Shown piece by piece: positions 63,688-64,000 of a DNA stretch of 64,000 nt. Position numbers and translations under genes: made by a program. This DNA comes from Corallium rubrum (lineage: Eukaryota; Cnidaria; Anthozoa; Scleralcyonacea; Coralliidae): positions 13,653,968 to 13,717,967 of the forward strand of contig OZ036005.1 in the NCBI GenBank assembly GCA_964035015.1. The letters run 5' to 3'. The notes below the pieces were generated by a model. The model saw nothing but the letters and a program-made list of their open reading frames with translations. It had not been told where the DNA came from and did no database searches. Numbering within the stretch: the stretch's first letter is position 1; each line of letters begins with the position of its first letter.

Positions 63688-63885
63688 ATAGATCGTTTTC
63701 ACTCACGTGATCGGTGGCCCCACTGGGGTGAAACAATACGAAATATTTGAATAAGAAAGAGCTAATTCCCATACCGTACACCAATATGGCCGCCATTTCA
63801 TTGTTTTGGTACACCAATATGGCCGCCATTTCATTGTTTTGGTACACCAATATGGCCGCCGTGACGTCAGATGAAAACGATCTAT
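63688..63885. mobile_element. MITE with ATAGATCGTTTTCA ends and internal 33-bp repeats
   Basis: ATAGATCGTTTTCACTCACG at the left and GATGAAAACGATCTAT at the right are inverted. The centre has three tandem units TACACCAATATGGCCGCC(A/G) with TTTCATTGTTTTGG. Confidence 0.75.
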
Positions 63886-64000
63886 AGGCGAGCTTCTCAA
63901 ACGAATCAATATTTTAAGAGAAATTTCAACTCAAAGTTTGCTAAATTTGACTGTATAAGCTTTATCCGATTTCGGAATACTGATTAAATATTGATTTCTT

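Overview
The window is eukaryotic nuclear DNA from an invertebrate animal. Exons are short, with GT-AG introns of hundreds to thousands of bases, the sequence is AT-rich, and it is packed with palindromic MITE-like repeats and satellites. The gene content (a kinesin-3 and an EBAG9 orthologue), a 5S rRNA-derived SINE, a minimal hammerhead ribozyme and a DUF6589/RecQ-type transposon fit a cnidarian, probably an anthozoan such as a coral or sea anemone. The lineage is an inference; no species marker is visible.

Three coding systems are supported. (1) About 4-32 kb, minus strand: the 5' part of a KIF13-like kinesin-3 gene. Its motor-domain exons run from the start codon at 32101 down to 3978, and the rest of the gene lies beyond the left edge. 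Introns hold long microsatellites (7.8-8.9, 15.9-16.9, 18.4-19.0, 20.0-21.1, 21.4-22.3 kb) and many inverted-repeat elements, some nested. One or two expected motor exons could not be found. (2) 35.3-47.4 kb, plus strand: a complete four-exon EBAG9/RCAS1 orthologue (predicted 212 aa). Its introns hold a hAT-like element, a 1.3-kb element with repeated termini, a hammerhead ribozyme and a 1-kb decamer minisatellite ending just before the last exon. The two genes are head to head, about 3.2 kb apart.

(3) 47.95-59.85 kb: a large DNA transposon (about 11.9 kb) with imperfect terminal inverted repeats, a 3-bp ATT target duplication, internal 114-bp inverted repeats that look identical, and arrays of a short subterminal motif. 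It carries two convergent genes: a single-exon RecQ-like helicase (646 aa) on plus, and an eight-exon zinc-finger/DUF6589-type protein (1012 aa as I join it) on minus, the likely transposase. Both genes start just inside the 114-bp repeats. Layout and 3-bp duplication resemble Academ-type elements; that class assignment needs a search. Both reading frames look intact.

The last 4 kb (59.85-64 kb) holds palindromic elements and homopolymer tracts, with no gene I recognise. Retrotransposon remnants (non-LTR 3' ends and reverse-transcriptase tails) occur near 6.6, 29.2-30.0, 39.8 and 54.4 kb.
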